From: a bacterium
GTDB taxonomy: Bacteria > Zhuqueibacterota > QNDG01 > JAGLOF01
Reading direction: 5' to 3'
Assembly: GCA_016934955.1 (NCBI GenBank)
Contig: JAFGRY010000049.1
Span: 228,008 to 292,007 of the forward strand
Length of the DNA stretch: 64,000 bases
Below the pieces are notes generated by a model, which worked only from the letters and a program-made list of their open reading frames with translations, did not search any database and was not told the DNA's origin. Of this stretch, positions 46,265-54,479 are shown one piece after another (within the stretch, counting starts at the first letter, position 1; every line of letters starts with the position of its first letter). A program made the position numbers and the translations under genes.

Positions 46265-47160
46265 AGGGTACCGTTTTCGGTTCTCAGCATTTCATGAATT
46301 ATCATCGCGGCCTTCACCCCCTCGCCGGCGGCGATGGCGGCGTGGCGGTAACGGCCGTTGCCCACGTCGCCGGCAAATAACAGGCGGTCCCGCGCCGTTT
46401 CTCGCCGCGGTCCGTGTTCGGGAGCTCCTTCCAGAAACCCCAGTTCGGGAGTGCGGCCTATTGCCGGCAGTACGTAATCGGCGCGCACGATCTCCCGGCC
46501 GCCGCGGTGCTCACACAGCAATTCGCACCGCCCCTCCCCGTCGCATCCGATCCGCAGCACGCGAAAGGAAGTATGACAGGTGATCGCCTCCGCTCCGGCG
46601 GCCCGCTCCGCCAGCAGGGGCAGGCAGCGCACGGCCTCGCTTCTGCAGAGAATGGTGACCCGATTGTCCGCGGCAGCGGCGGCCAGCGCGTAATCGAACG
46701 CGGCGTCTCCGCCGCCGATCACGGCGATATGAGCGCCGGTAATGGATCCCGGCACCATGCCGTCGGCGAGAATCCGTTCTTCCGGCGCTCCGGCGACAAG
46801 GGCGGGATCGAGCCGTCGCGGCCGTGTTCCGGAGGCGATGATCACGTAACCGGAGCTGATCACGGCAGCGGCGGTCTTCAGAAGAACGAGCCGGCCCTGC
46901 CGCGAAAGAGAGATGACCGCATCCCTGAGGGGAACGATGCCGTGTGCGGTTAGCTGCTCTGCGATGCGCCCGGCAAGCTCGCGTCCGGATATGCCGCCGG
47001 GAAATCCCGGATAGTTTTCGACGAGATTGGCCTGCCGCAGCAGTCCGCCGGGTCTGTCCCGTTCGACAAGAAGGGGATCGATGCCCTGCCGCACGAGCTG
47101 CACCGCAGCGGCCGCTCCCGCCGGTCCGGCACCGATGATGGCAACCGGTACGGCGATCAC
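46261..47160 (-). CDS. Thioredoxin reductase-like flavoprotein without the redox CxxC
   Basis: 299 aa. FAD-binding IIGAGPAGAAAAVQLVRQG (~8-26), NAD(P)-binding VIGGGDAAFDYALAAAA (~147), and the terminal FAD motif LLFAGDVGNGRYRHAAIAAGEG fit the TrxB/NfrA class. In TrxB the CxxC lies between the NADPH motif and the end of the pyridine domain (usually shortly before the GGGDSA block); none is present here. It therefore more likely reduces a ferredoxin, flavodoxin or quinone; an electron donor for the adjacent radical SAM enzyme is possible. Overlaps both neighbours by ATGA. Confidence 0.8.
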   Translation of the reverse strand: MIAVPVAIIGAGPAGAAAAVQLVRQGIDPLLVERDRPGGLLRQANLVENYPGFPGGISGRELAGRIAEQLTAHGIVPLRDAVISLSRQGRLVLLKTAAAVISSGYVIIASGTRPRRLDPALVAGAPEERILADGMVPGSITGAHIAVIGGGDAAFDYALAAAAADNRVTILCRSEAVRCLPLLAERAAGAEAITCHTSFRVLRIGCDGEGRCELLCEHRGGREIVRADYVLPAIGRTPELGFLEGAPEHGPRRETARDRLLFAGDVGNGRYRHAAIAAGEGVKAAMIIHEMLRTENGTL

Positions 47161-47753
47161 GCCAGCACCTCGCAGAGATCGGCCGCGAGGCAGATGTGGG
47201 CGAACCCGTGGGCGAGATTGATCAGGGAGGCGCGGTGAAACCGGGCGCTAAAGGTCGCGGTGGCGTCAGCCGGGAAAAACACCTCGAATCCATGGACAAA
47301 CCCGCTCCGGGCCGTTGTCTCGCAGCAGAGATGGGTCATGACACCGGTGACGACGATCTGCCGCGTTCCCGTATCGTGCAGGAGCGTTTCCAGGGGAGTG
47401 CGGTAAAATGCGTCGTACTCCTCCTTGTCCAGCACCGTGCAGCCGGCGGCGTCCAGCAGGGGCGAGATTGCCGCCCGGTCCTGATCCAACAGAATGGTAT
47501 CACGCCACCACCGCCGCATCATTGTATTTCCCTGTTCCCGGTTGCCGTGCCTGGTGACGATCACCGGTCTGCCCCTGGCAATGAAAAGCGTTTTCAGACG
47601 ATTGACGGTGTCGATGATCGCCGGGGAGGACGGCACGAACGCGTGGGACTCCGGCTCGAGAAAATACCGCTGCATGTCGAGAACGAGCAGGGCGCAGGAG
47701 CCGGGATCGAGCAGGTGTGCCGGGGATGCGGGGGCCAGGCCGGCGTCCCGCAT
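47157..47753 (-). CDS. Isochorismatase family cysteine hydrolase
   Basis: 198 aa from ATG 47753. Catalytic triad visible: Asp26 in LLVLDMQRYF, Lys in VLDKEEYDAFY, Cys in GVMTHLCCETTARSG, which also carries the family's cis-peptide region. Members hydrolyse isochorismate, nicotinamide, carbamoyl or peroxyureido compounds; the substrate cannot be told. No ribosome site precedes this ATG, and the open frame continues upstream without ATG/GTG/TTG; an AAAGAG followed 6 nt later by CTG (47792) could be the true start. First gene of a four-gene overlapping operon. Confidence 0.85.
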   Translation of the reverse strand: MRDAGLAPASPAHLLDPGSCALLVLDMQRYFLEPESHAFVPSSPAIIDTVNRLKTLFIARGRPVIVTRHGNREQGNTMMRRWWRDTILLDQDRAAISPLLDAAGCTVLDKEEYDAFYRTPLETLLHDTGTRQIVVTGVMTHLCCETTARSGFVHGFEVFFPADATATFSARFHRASLINLAHGFAHICLAADLCEVLA

Positions 47754-47861
47754 GATGGCCGCGGCATCGGCGTCACTACTGCCGGGTCGCAGATATGTCT
47801 CTTTGTTCGTTTTCAGATTACAGGTCGCTTTTTTTCGTTGCTGCCGGCGTAACGGGAGTCA

Positions 47862-47890
47862 AGTTTACTAAATGAAGAGGACAATGTCAA
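47862..47890 (-). promoter_or_regulatory. Promoter of the isochorismatase-ABC-F operon
   Basis: Minus strand TTGACA (47885-47890), 17 nt spacer, TAAACT (47862-47867). It lies back to back with the tex promoter, about 10 bp apart. Confidence 0.65.
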
Positions 47891-47900
47891 TGAAAATCAC

Positions 47901-47929
47901 TTGCATTTATTGAGGTCCGCGTCTATATT
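47901..47929 (+). promoter_or_regulatory. Promoter of tex
   Basis: TTGCAT (47901-47906), 17 nt spacer, TATATT (47924-47929), about 60 bp before the GTG start. Confidence 0.75.
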
Positions 47930-47990
47930 AAACGCCTGATAAACAGCCCGCTACGAATCCCTGAAACTGACTACTGAATGAGGTCCCACG

Positions 47991-50162
47991 GTGAACGAAC
48001 AGCAGATGCACGCACATATAGCCGCTGAACTCCGCATCAGCCCCGCCCAGGTGAGCAGGACCGCCGCCCTGCTCGATGACGACAACACGGTACCGTTTAT
48101 CGCCCGTTACAGAAAGGAAGTCACCGGCAGTCTCGACGAAGAACAGATCAGGGCCGTGCAGGACCGGCTCAAATATCTGCGAACGCTGGAAGAGAGGAAG
48201 CAGTCCGTGCTCAAAAGCATTACCGAACAGGGAAAGCTGACCCCCGAACTCGAAAAGGCGATCCGGGAAGCGGACAAACTGCAGGATGTGGAGGATCTCT
48301 ATCTTCCCTACAAACCGAAACGGCGCACCCGGGCCACCGTCGCCCGGGAAAAGGGGCTGGAACCGCTGGCCCTGCTCATCATGGCCGCGGAAACCATGTC
48401 TGGGGATCCCCTGGCCGCCGCCGCAGCCTACATCGATCCGGAAAAGGGCGTGGATACCGCTGAAGATGCGCTGGCCGGGGCCTGCGACATCGTGGCCGAA
48501 ACCGTCGCTGAAAACGCCGAGATACGCAAACTGATCAGGACCGCATTTCTCGAAACCGGTGTGGTGGCCAGCGAAACCGCCGACAAGGAAAAAGCCGCCC
48601 GCGATTACGAAATGTACATGGATTTTCGGGAAGCCGTCAGAACCGTGCCGTCCTACCGGATCCTGGCCATCAACAGGGGGGAAAAAGAGGAGGCCCTCTA
48701 CGCCTGGATCGATGTGAATGACGACGAGATGATCGCGGCCGTCGAATCCGCGCTGCTGACCCCGGATTCGAAAGACATATTCACACCCTGGTACCGGGCG
48801 GCCATCGCGGACGGGTACACCAGGCTCATCGAACCGGCCATTCAGCGGGAAGTCCGCACGCTGCTGCGGGAACGCGCCGAACAGCACGCCATCGACGTGT
48901 TTTCGAAAAACCTGCGGGCCCTGCTGATGTCCCCGCCCCTGAAGGGATCGGTCATTCTCGGCATCGATCCCGGGTACCGCACCGGCTGCAAGGCCGCGGT
49001 TATCGACTCCACCGGCAAATATATCGAGGGCACCACCATCTATCCCCACGCTCCCCAGAAACAGTGGGACGCGGCGAAACGGACCCTGGCCCGACTTGTC
49101 GGTGACCACGGCGTGGACATTATCGCCATCGGAAACGGCACGGCCGGCAGGGAGACGGAACAGCTTGCCGCGGAGCTGATCGGGGAGCTGGACCGGGATC
49201 TGCACTACGCCATCGTCAACGAAGCCGGCGCATCTGTGTACAGCGCCTCCCCGGTGGCGAAGAAGGAGTTCCCCGATCTGGATGTCTCCATGCGGGGGAA
49301 CATCTCCATTGCCCGCCGTCTCCTCGACCCCCTTTCGGAACTGGTCAAGATCGATCCAAAATCCATCGGCGTGGGTCTCTACCAGCACGATGTCGACCAG
49401 AACAGGCTGGGAGAATCACTGGACGCGGTGGTCGAATCCTGCGTCAACCAGGTCGGCGTCGATCTCAACACCGCCTCCTCTTCCCTGCTGCGGTATGTGG
49501 CGGGCATCAACAGCCGCACCGCCGACAATATCGTCTCCCTGCGGGAGGAACGGGGTTTCCTCGATTCCCGCATGCTGCTCAGGGAAGTGCAGGGGCTCGG
49601 TGAAAAGGCGTTCACCCAGTGCGCCGGGTTCCTGAGGATCCCCGAGAGCGACACCCTCCTGGACCGAACGGCCGTACACCCCGAATCATACGAGGCGGCG
49701 ACCCGGCTCGTCGACTTTCTCGAACTCGATATGGAGCAGATCAAGCGGGACGGGTCGCTGCTGAAACAGCGGATCGACCGCGCCGGAAAACCGCTGGACG
49801 AGATCGCCGGTGTCTGCGGCTGCGGCCGGGAGACGCTCACGGACATCATTTCTGCCCTGGAGAAGCCGGGACGGGATCCCCGTTCGGCAATGCCCGCGCC
49901 GGTGCTGCGCAGCGATGTCCTCTCCATGGACGACCTCTACGAGGGGCTGGTGCTCAAGGGGACGGTGCGGAACGTGGTCGATTTCGGCGCCTTCGTGGAC
50001 ATCGGCGTCAAACAGGACGGACTTGTCCATTTGAGCCGGATGGCCAGGAAGTTCGTGAAGAATCCCCTGGACATCGTGTCCGTGGGAGACATCATCGACG
50101 TCAAGATACTCAGCGTCGACAAGGAACGGGGCCGGATCGCCCTCTCCATGATCCTGGACTGA
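47991..50162 (+). CDS. tex: Tex family RNA-binding transcription accessory protein
   Basis: 723 aa, GTG start with GAGGT 7 nt upstream. Domain order is that of Tex: N-terminal helical region with PFIARYRKEVTGSLDEEQIR (~37-57), DLYLPYKPKRRTRATVAREKGLEPLA, a YqgF/RuvC-like domain with LGIDPGYRTGCKAAVID (~322), two HhH motifs (GVDLNTASSSLLRYVAGIN) and a C-terminal S1 domain (GTVRNVVDFGAFVDIGVKQDGLVHLS, ~650-720). It binds RNA and acts with RNA polymerase; loss alters toxin or stress gene expression in some species. Antisense ORFs over it are shadows. Confidence 0.97.
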   Translation: MNEQQMHAHIAAELRISPAQVSRTAALLDDDNTVPFIARYRKEVTGSLDEEQIRAVQDRLKYLRTLEERKQSVLKSITEQGKLTPELEKAIREADKLQDVEDLYLPYKPKRRTRATVAREKGLEPLALLIMAAETMSGDPLAAAAAYIDPEKGVDTAEDALAGACDIVAETVAENAEIRKLIRTAFLETGVVASETADKEKAARDYEMYMDFREAVRTVPSYRILAINRGEKEEALYAWIDVNDDEMIAAVESALLTPDSKDIFTPWYRAAIADGYTRLIEPAIQREVRTLLRERAEQHAIDVFSKNLRALLMSPPLKGSVILGIDPGYRTGCKAAVIDSTGKYIEGTTIYPHAPQKQWDAAKRTLARLVGDHGVDIIAIGNGTAGRETEQLAAELIGELDRDLHYAIVNEAGASVYSASPVAKKEFPDLDVSMRGNISIARRLLDPLSELVKIDPKSIGVGLYQHDVDQNRLGESLDAVVESCVNQVGVDLNTASSSLLRYVAGINSRTADNIVSLREERGFLDSRMLLREVQGLGEKAFTQCAGFLRIPESDTLLDRTAVHPESYEAATRLVDFLELDMEQIKRDGSLLKQRIDRAGKPLDEIAGVCGCGRETLTDIISALEKPGRDPRSAMPAPVLRSDVLSMDDLYEGLVLKGTVRNVVDFGAFVDIGVKQDGLVHLSRMARKFVKNPLDIVSVGDIIDVKILSVDKERGRIALSMILD

Positions 50163-50207
50163 GCGAACCGGGGGTTCGCACCCCGGCAACGGCAAGGAGA
50201 GAGTCAC

Positions 50208-51320
50208 ATGCTCCTCTGGTACACACTTCCCCTGGCGGCGCTCGCCGCCGGATACACTTTTCTGCTGCTCGGCCTGGCCGCGCGTATCCGGGGCTATGCA
50301 CCGGCACGGGACGGTAAGGAGCTGACCATATCAGTGGTCGTTCCCGCGCATAACGAGCGGCAGCGACTGGCCCCGCTGCTCGCGGCCCTGGACGGACAGC
50401 GCTATCCCGTTCACCTGCGGGAGTACATATTCGTGGACGACCGTTCCGATGACGGGACCGGCGCCCTGCTCGCCGATTACTGCCGCGGCCGCCCCGACCG
50501 CACCCTGGTGACGATAGTTCCCGGGGAAGCGGGGCCCTCTCCCAAAAAACGGGCGATCAGCGCCGGTGTCGCGGCAGCGGCAAACGAAATCATCATCACC
50601 ACCGACGCTGATGGGGCGCCGTCCCCTGAATGGCTCGCAAACACCGCGTCCCTCTTCAGCGGGAACGTCACCATGGTCATCGGCTACGCCCCCTACCGCA
50701 CGGACGGCCCCTTCCGGACCCTGTTCCACCGCCTGCTTGCCTTCGATTACATGGCCATGGGGACCGTAGCCGCCGCCGCCGCGGCAGCCGGCTGTCCGGC
50801 AACATCGTTCGGCGCCAATCTCGCCTATCGAAAACGCAGCTTTGACGCCATCGGGGGGTTCGGAGAAGCCGCCCGCCACCTTTCCGGAGATGACGATCTG
50901 CTGGTGCACCGGTTTCAGGCCTCTTATCCGGGGACCGTCGTCTTCAACGGGGATCCCGCGGCCGCGGTGCCGAATCCGCCTCCTCCGGACTTCCGGGCTT
51001 TCGTCAGACAGCGGCTGCGCTTTTCTTCCAAGCACACGGCCTATCCGCCCCGGCTTCTTTTCTGGATGGGGCTGGTGTACTGCTTCAATCTTGCCCTGAC
51101 CGCGGGTCTGGGATGCTCTTTATTCGATGTACGGTATGCCGTTCCCGCCGCCGCGGCCCTGCTTGTCAAGGCGGGCGCCGACCTGGCACTGCTCGTCAGG
51201 GGCCGCCGCTTTCTCCGGGAACGGAACTTCATACCGCTCTACCCCCTGGCAGCCGTCCCCCACCTGCTCTATGTCGTGTTCATACCGCTGTTCGCGCGCT
51301 TCGGCTCCCGGCGCTGGTAG
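50208..51320 (+). CDS. Membrane-bound GT2 glycosyltransferase
   Basis: 370 aa. One N-terminal TM (LLWYTLPLAALAAGYTFLLLGLA), a GT-A domain with VVPAHNERQRL (~45), VDDRSDDGTGALL, TTDADGAPSPEWL (DXD), SGDDDLLVHRF and RQRLRFSSKHTAYP (the Q/R-x-x-R-W-type acceptor region), then two to three TMs. This plan fits processive or lipid-directed transferases such as ceramide- or diacylglycerol-glucosyltransferases. AAGGAG precedes the ATG. It follows tex by 45 bp, and the next gene downstream is the serine palmitoyltransferase, so glycosylation of a sphingolipid is a fair guess. Confidence 0.8.
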   Translation: MLLWYTLPLAALAAGYTFLLLGLAARIRGYAPARDGKELTISVVVPAHNERQRLAPLLAALDGQRYPVHLREYIFVDDRSDDGTGALLADYCRGRPDRTLVTIVPGEAGPSPKKRAISAGVAAAANEIIITTDADGAPSPEWLANTASLFSGNVTMVIGYAPYRTDGPFRTLFHRLLAFDYMAMGTVAAAAAAAGCPATSFGANLAYRKRSFDAIGGFGEAARHLSGDDDLLVHRFQASYPGTVVFNGDPAAAVPNPPPPDFRAFVRQRLRFSSKHTAYPPRLLFWMGLVYCFNLALTAGLGCSLFDVRYAVPAAAALLVKAGADLALLVRGRRFLRERNFIPLYPLAAVPHLLYVVFIPLFARFGSRRW

Positions 51321-51393
51321 TCCCGATTCCTGCGCGTCCGGCTGTGATCTGTCCCGTCCGGGCGCGGCAGAAAGGGCGGCGTCCAATTTGTAG

Positions 51394-51422
51394 TTGACAA
51401 TAGGTGCGGTATTGCGTATCTT
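51394..51422 (+). promoter_or_regulatory. Promoter of the spt operon
   Basis: TTGACA (51394-51399), 17 nt spacer, TATCTT (51417-51422), about 60 bp before the GTG start. Confidence 0.8.
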
Positions 51423-51484
51423 TAGTCTAATCCAAATCCAGTACATTACCAAACCTTACTATAGTATAGCCAACGGAGACGACT

Positions 51485-52669
51485 GTGGATATTTTCGAAA
51501 AATGTCATAAGTTCACGCGTGCCAAGGACGCCATCGAAGCGGGCATCTACCCCTATTTCCAGCCGATTCAATCGGGTCCGGGCTCGGAAGTGATCATTGG
51601 CGGCAGAGAACTGATCATGATCGGCAGCAACAACTATCTCGGCCTCACCGGTCACCCGAAAGTGCTCGAGGCCGCCATCCATGCCATCAAAAAGTACGGA
51701 TCAGGATGCACCGGATCCCGCTATCTGAACGGCACCCTGGATATTCACATGGAACTGGAAGAGCGGCTGGCCGCTTTCATGAAGCGGGATGCCGTGGTCT
51801 GTTTTTCAACCGGCCATCAGAGCAACCAGGGAGCGCTCTCCGCGATTATCGGGAAAAATGATATCGTATTCACCGACCGTGCCGATCACGCCTCCATCGT
51901 CGACGGCGTGCGGCTCTCCTTCGGCAGAGTGGTGAAATACCGTCATAACGACATGGACGATCTCGAACGCATGCTGAAGCGTTATGAGAATCATGAAGGC
52001 GGCAAGCTCATCGTTACGGACGGTGTGTTCAGCATGGAAGGCGATATCGTCAACCTGCCGCAGGTGGTCGCCCTGGCTGAGAAGTACGACAGCGCCGTCT
52101 ATGTGGATGACGCCCATTCTGTGGGTGTGCTCGGAAAACACGGCCGCGGCACCGCCGAGCATTTCGCGCTCGAGGACAAGGTCGATCTGAGCATGGGGAC
52201 GTTCAGCAAGTCATTCGCCTCCATCGGCGGATTCATCGCGGGAGATGAAGACGTCATCCACTACATCAAGCACATGGCCCGTTCCCTGATCTTCAGCGCC
52301 AGTCCGCCGCCGGCTTCAGTCGCAGCCGTTCTCGCCTGCCTCGACATCATCGAGGCTGAACCGGAGCGTCTGGAGAGGCTCTGGAAAAACACCAGGATGA
52401 TGAAAACCGGTTTCGACAGTCTCGGCTTCGACACCGGGCACTCGGCCACGCCTATCATTCCGATCAAGATCGGGCGGGATGAAGACTGTTTTGCCTTCTG
52501 GAAACTGCTGTTTGAAAACGGCGTCTTCGCCAACCCCGCCATCAGCCCCGCGGTGCCGCCCAACGAGGCGATCATCAGAACCAGCTACATGGCGACCCAT
52601 ACCGAAGAAGAGCTGACAAAGGTACTGGAAATATTCGCGAAACTGGGCAAGCAATTCGGTATCATTTAA
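51485..52669 (+). CDS. spt: Serine palmitoyltransferase-like alpha-oxoamine synthase
   Basis: 394 aa PLP enzyme of the AONS family, GTG start. Motifs: GSNNYLGLTGHPKV (~50), GSGCTGSRYLNGT (~73), VCFSTGHQSNQGALSAI, VDDAHSVGVLGKHGRG (~200), and TFSKSFASIGGFIAG (~240) with the PLP-binding Lys. Serine palmitoyltransferase, BioF and Kbl are close; the absence of bio genes, the Bacteroidota-type N-terminus (KCHKFTRAKDAIEAGIYPYFQPI) and the adjacent GNAT protein favour SPT, making 3-oxosphinganine from serine and acyl-CoA or acyl-ACP in the cytoplasm. Confidence 0.85.
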   Translation: MDIFEKCHKFTRAKDAIEAGIYPYFQPIQSGPGSEVIIGGRELIMIGSNNYLGLTGHPKVLEAAIHAIKKYGSGCTGSRYLNGTLDIHMELEERLAAFMKRDAVVCFSTGHQSNQGALSAIIGKNDIVFTDRADHASIVDGVRLSFGRVVKYRHNDMDDLERMLKRYENHEGGKLIVTDGVFSMEGDIVNLPQVVALAEKYDSAVYVDDAHSVGVLGKHGRGTAEHFALEDKVDLSMGTFSKSFASIGGFIAGDEDVIHYIKHMARSLIFSASPPPASVAAVLACLDIIEAEPERLERLWKNTRMMKTGFDSLGFDTGHSATPIIPIKIGRDEDCFAFWKLLFENGVFANPAISPAVPPNEAIIRTSYMATHTEEELTKVLEIFAKLGKQFGII

Positions 52670-52682
52670 CGGGAGGAAGATC

Positions 52683-53807
52683 GTGGGAGATGAATCCGTT
52701 CGCATCATTCCTGTGACCGCCGGAAAAGACTGGAAGCGGTTTGTAACATTTCCCTATCACCACTATCGCAACGACCCGAACTGGGTCCCGCACCTGCTGG
52801 TGGACCAGAAGGATCTGCTCGATTTCAGGAAACACCCCTTCTGGCGTCACGCGGACGGGCAGTATTTTCTGGCCGAAAAGAATGGAAGGGTTGCGGGGCG
52901 CATCGCCGCGATCATCGATCACAAGCACATCGAGTTCCATAACGAAAAAATCGGTTTTTTCGGATTTTTCGAAACGATCAACGACGAAACCGTCGCCTTC
53001 GCGCTGCTGGACGCGGCAAAACAGTGGCTGAAAGAGAGACATCTGCCGAGAATGCGGGGACCGCTCAATCCCTCCCAGAACGAGGAGTGCGGTCTGCTCA
53101 TCGATGCATTCGATTCCCCGCCCATGATCATGATGACCTACAATCCCCCCTATTACGTCGATCTCATCGAGTCCTACGGATTGAAGAAGGCCATGGACCT
53201 CTACGCGTACGAGGTGGACGGCACCCAGGATCCTCCCCCGAAACTGGTACGGGTGGCGGAAGAGATTCGTAAAAAACACGAACTGACCGTCCGCCCCATC
53301 GACATGAAACACTACACCCGCGACACCGAAAAAGTGTGGGAGGTCTACAACAAGGCCTGGAGTAAAAACTGGGGATTCGTGCCGTTTACCCGCGAAGAAT
53401 TCGAGCATCTGGCCAAGAACATGAAATCAGCCATTGTCCCCGAACTGGCCCTGATCGCGGAAATCGACGGGAAACCGGTGGGATTCGGCATTACCCTTCC
53501 CGATGTCAATCAGGCGCTGATCAAGCTCAACGGCAGGCTGCTGCCCTTCGGTATCTTCACGCTGCTGTACTACATGAAAAAAATCAACAGGGTGCGCATC
53601 ATCATTCTCGGAGTCATTCACGAGCACCAGCGGAAAGGCATCGATTCCATACTCTATCTCGACACCTGGCGCAACGCCGTGAAAAACGGGTTCATGTACG
53701 GGGAAATGTCCTGGATACTGGAATCCAATAAAATGATGAACCGATCGGCGAAAATGCTGCAGGGAAAAGTGTACAAGACCTACCGGCTCTACGAAATGAA
53801 GATATGA
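52683..53807 (+). CDS. GNAT-superfamily acyltransferase, candidate bacterial ceramide synthase
   Basis: 374 aa, GTG start with GGGAGG 7 nt upstream, 13 bp after the SPT stop. N-terminal half: FPYHHYRNDPNWVPHLLVDQKDLLD, then GRVAGRIAAIIDHKHIE (a GNAT-like strand) and FFGFFETIND. C-terminal half: EFEHLAKNMKS, LIAEIDGKPVGFGITLPDVN (GNAT strand-4 type) and GVIHEHQRKGIDSILYL (R/Q-x-x-G acetyl/acyl-CoA loop). To my knowledge the ceramide synthase of Caulobacter is also a large GNAT protein encoded near spt. N-acylation of a sphinganine-type amine is therefore inferred from family and context. Confidence 0.75.
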   Translation: MGDESVRIIPVTAGKDWKRFVTFPYHHYRNDPNWVPHLLVDQKDLLDFRKHPFWRHADGQYFLAEKNGRVAGRIAAIIDHKHIEFHNEKIGFFGFFETINDETVAFALLDAAKQWLKERHLPRMRGPLNPSQNEECGLLIDAFDSPPMIMMTYNPPYYVDLIESYGLKKAMDLYAYEVDGTQDPPPKLVRVAEEIRKKHELTVRPIDMKHYTRDTEKVWEVYNKAWSKNWGFVPFTREEFEHLAKNMKSAIVPELALIAEIDGKPVGFGITLPDVNQALIKLNGRLLPFGIFTLLYYMKKINRVRIIILGVIHEHQRKGIDSILYLDTWRNAVKNGFMYGEMSWILESNKMMNRSAKMLQGKVYKTYRLYEMKI

Positions 53808-54134
53808 CCGGGATGATTGTGGACACTTCCGTGAGTGATACCTGACGAGGCTGTCCTTTTTTTGCTACAGCCACAAAACTATACATTACAATGTGTTAGA
53901 AAACAGACAGCTGGCATGCTGTCTGTTTTTTTTGACAAAAGGGAGATACATAACGCTGCGGGCGTCATACAAGATATAGTGTAAGAGTTTGTAAATATGT
54001 GATTTAAACAGGGGGCTTCCGCCGCGGCATGCTTATTGCTTGCTAAAAGAACGGTTTAGTTGGGAATCGAACACCTTCTCCCGAATCACCACGCCCAGGT
54101 CCGGGCCCCCTTCCCGGATCTGGGCGCCCTTTTT
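53808..54134. other. Only gene-free stretch over 300 bp; possible structured RNA
   Basis: Between convergent genes. It begins with the spt terminator and ends with a second plus-strand terminator, with no ORF between. Nested complementary pieces are visible: GGGCGT (53960-53965) with ACGCCC (54091-54096), GTGATT (53999-54004) with AATCAC (54084-54089), and inside them GGC-TTCC-GCC, a GCATGC/GCTTGC hairpin with one mismatch, TAAA/TTTA and GGGA/TCCC. ACGCCC also pairs inside the terminator, so the two folds compete. No known RNA family was recognised. Confidence 0.35.
53902..53933 (+). terminator. Terminator of the spt-GNAT operon
   Basis: AACAGACAGC, TGGCAT loop, GCTGTCTGTT and eight T: a perfect 10-bp stem. 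Confidence 0.93.
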
Positions 54135-54135
54135 T
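54092..54135 (+). terminator. Plus-strand terminator without an obvious upstream gene
   Basis: CGCCCAGGTCCGGG, 7-nt loop, CCCGGATCTGGGCG (14 bp, one G-T pair), CCC and six T. On the minus strand the stem is not followed by T, so it does not end the zinc-ribbon gene. Confidence 0.7.
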
Positions 54136-54479
54136 CAGTCAATCCAGTAGAGAATCCGGCCGCATTGCTCACAGGTGATAAGTTCGCTGTCATCCCAGGC
54201 CCGGGCCTTGTAGGACGTAGGCTGCCTGGCGAAACAGCCGAGACAGACATCCCTGCTTACGGGAGCGATAGGACGGTGCTGTCTGGCGGCGATCCGCTGA
54301 AAGGTGCGCAGATACCGGGGATGCAGCGCGCGCTCCAGCTCCTGGATCGCCTCCTCCAGCCGGGAGAGGTTTTCCACCTGGAAACCGATGCCGCGCACGG
54401 CTTCGTCTCTCAGTTCCTGCAGCATCAGTACCAGGTCCTGGTACTGGACGAGCAGTTCCAACTGACTTTTTCCCGCCAT
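54135..54479 (-). CDS. Small C4 zinc-ribbon protein
   Basis: 114 aa. N-terminal helix pair (LLVQYQDLVLMLQELRDEAV and LSRLEEAIQELERALHP) and a C-terminal zinc ribbon CLGCF...CEQCGRILYW. This is a shortened version of the C4-type zinc-ribbon/coiled-coil (DUF164-like) proteins. Function unknown; possibly nucleic-acid or ribosome binding. Its ATG overlaps the stop of the ptsN-like gene by one base (TAATG), so it is the last gene of the manC operon. Confidence 0.7.
   Translation of the reverse strand: MAGKSQLELLVQYQDLVLMLQELRDEAVRGIGFQVENLSRLEEAIQELERALHPRYLRTFQRIAARQHRPIAPVSRDVCLGCFARQPTSYKARAWDDSELITCEQCGRILYWID

Noticed and set aside
47928-49388. 486-aa minus-strand ORF
   Set aside because: Antisense to tex, rich in G/R/F as expected of a shadow; it would also cover the tex promoter.
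53999-54089. tRNA-like or tmRNA-like cloverleaf in the gene-free stretch
   Set aside because: The GTGATT/AATCAC helix is only 6 bp, there is no anticodon arm of the right size, and the TTCGATT-like string on the minus strand lacks a pairing T-stem.
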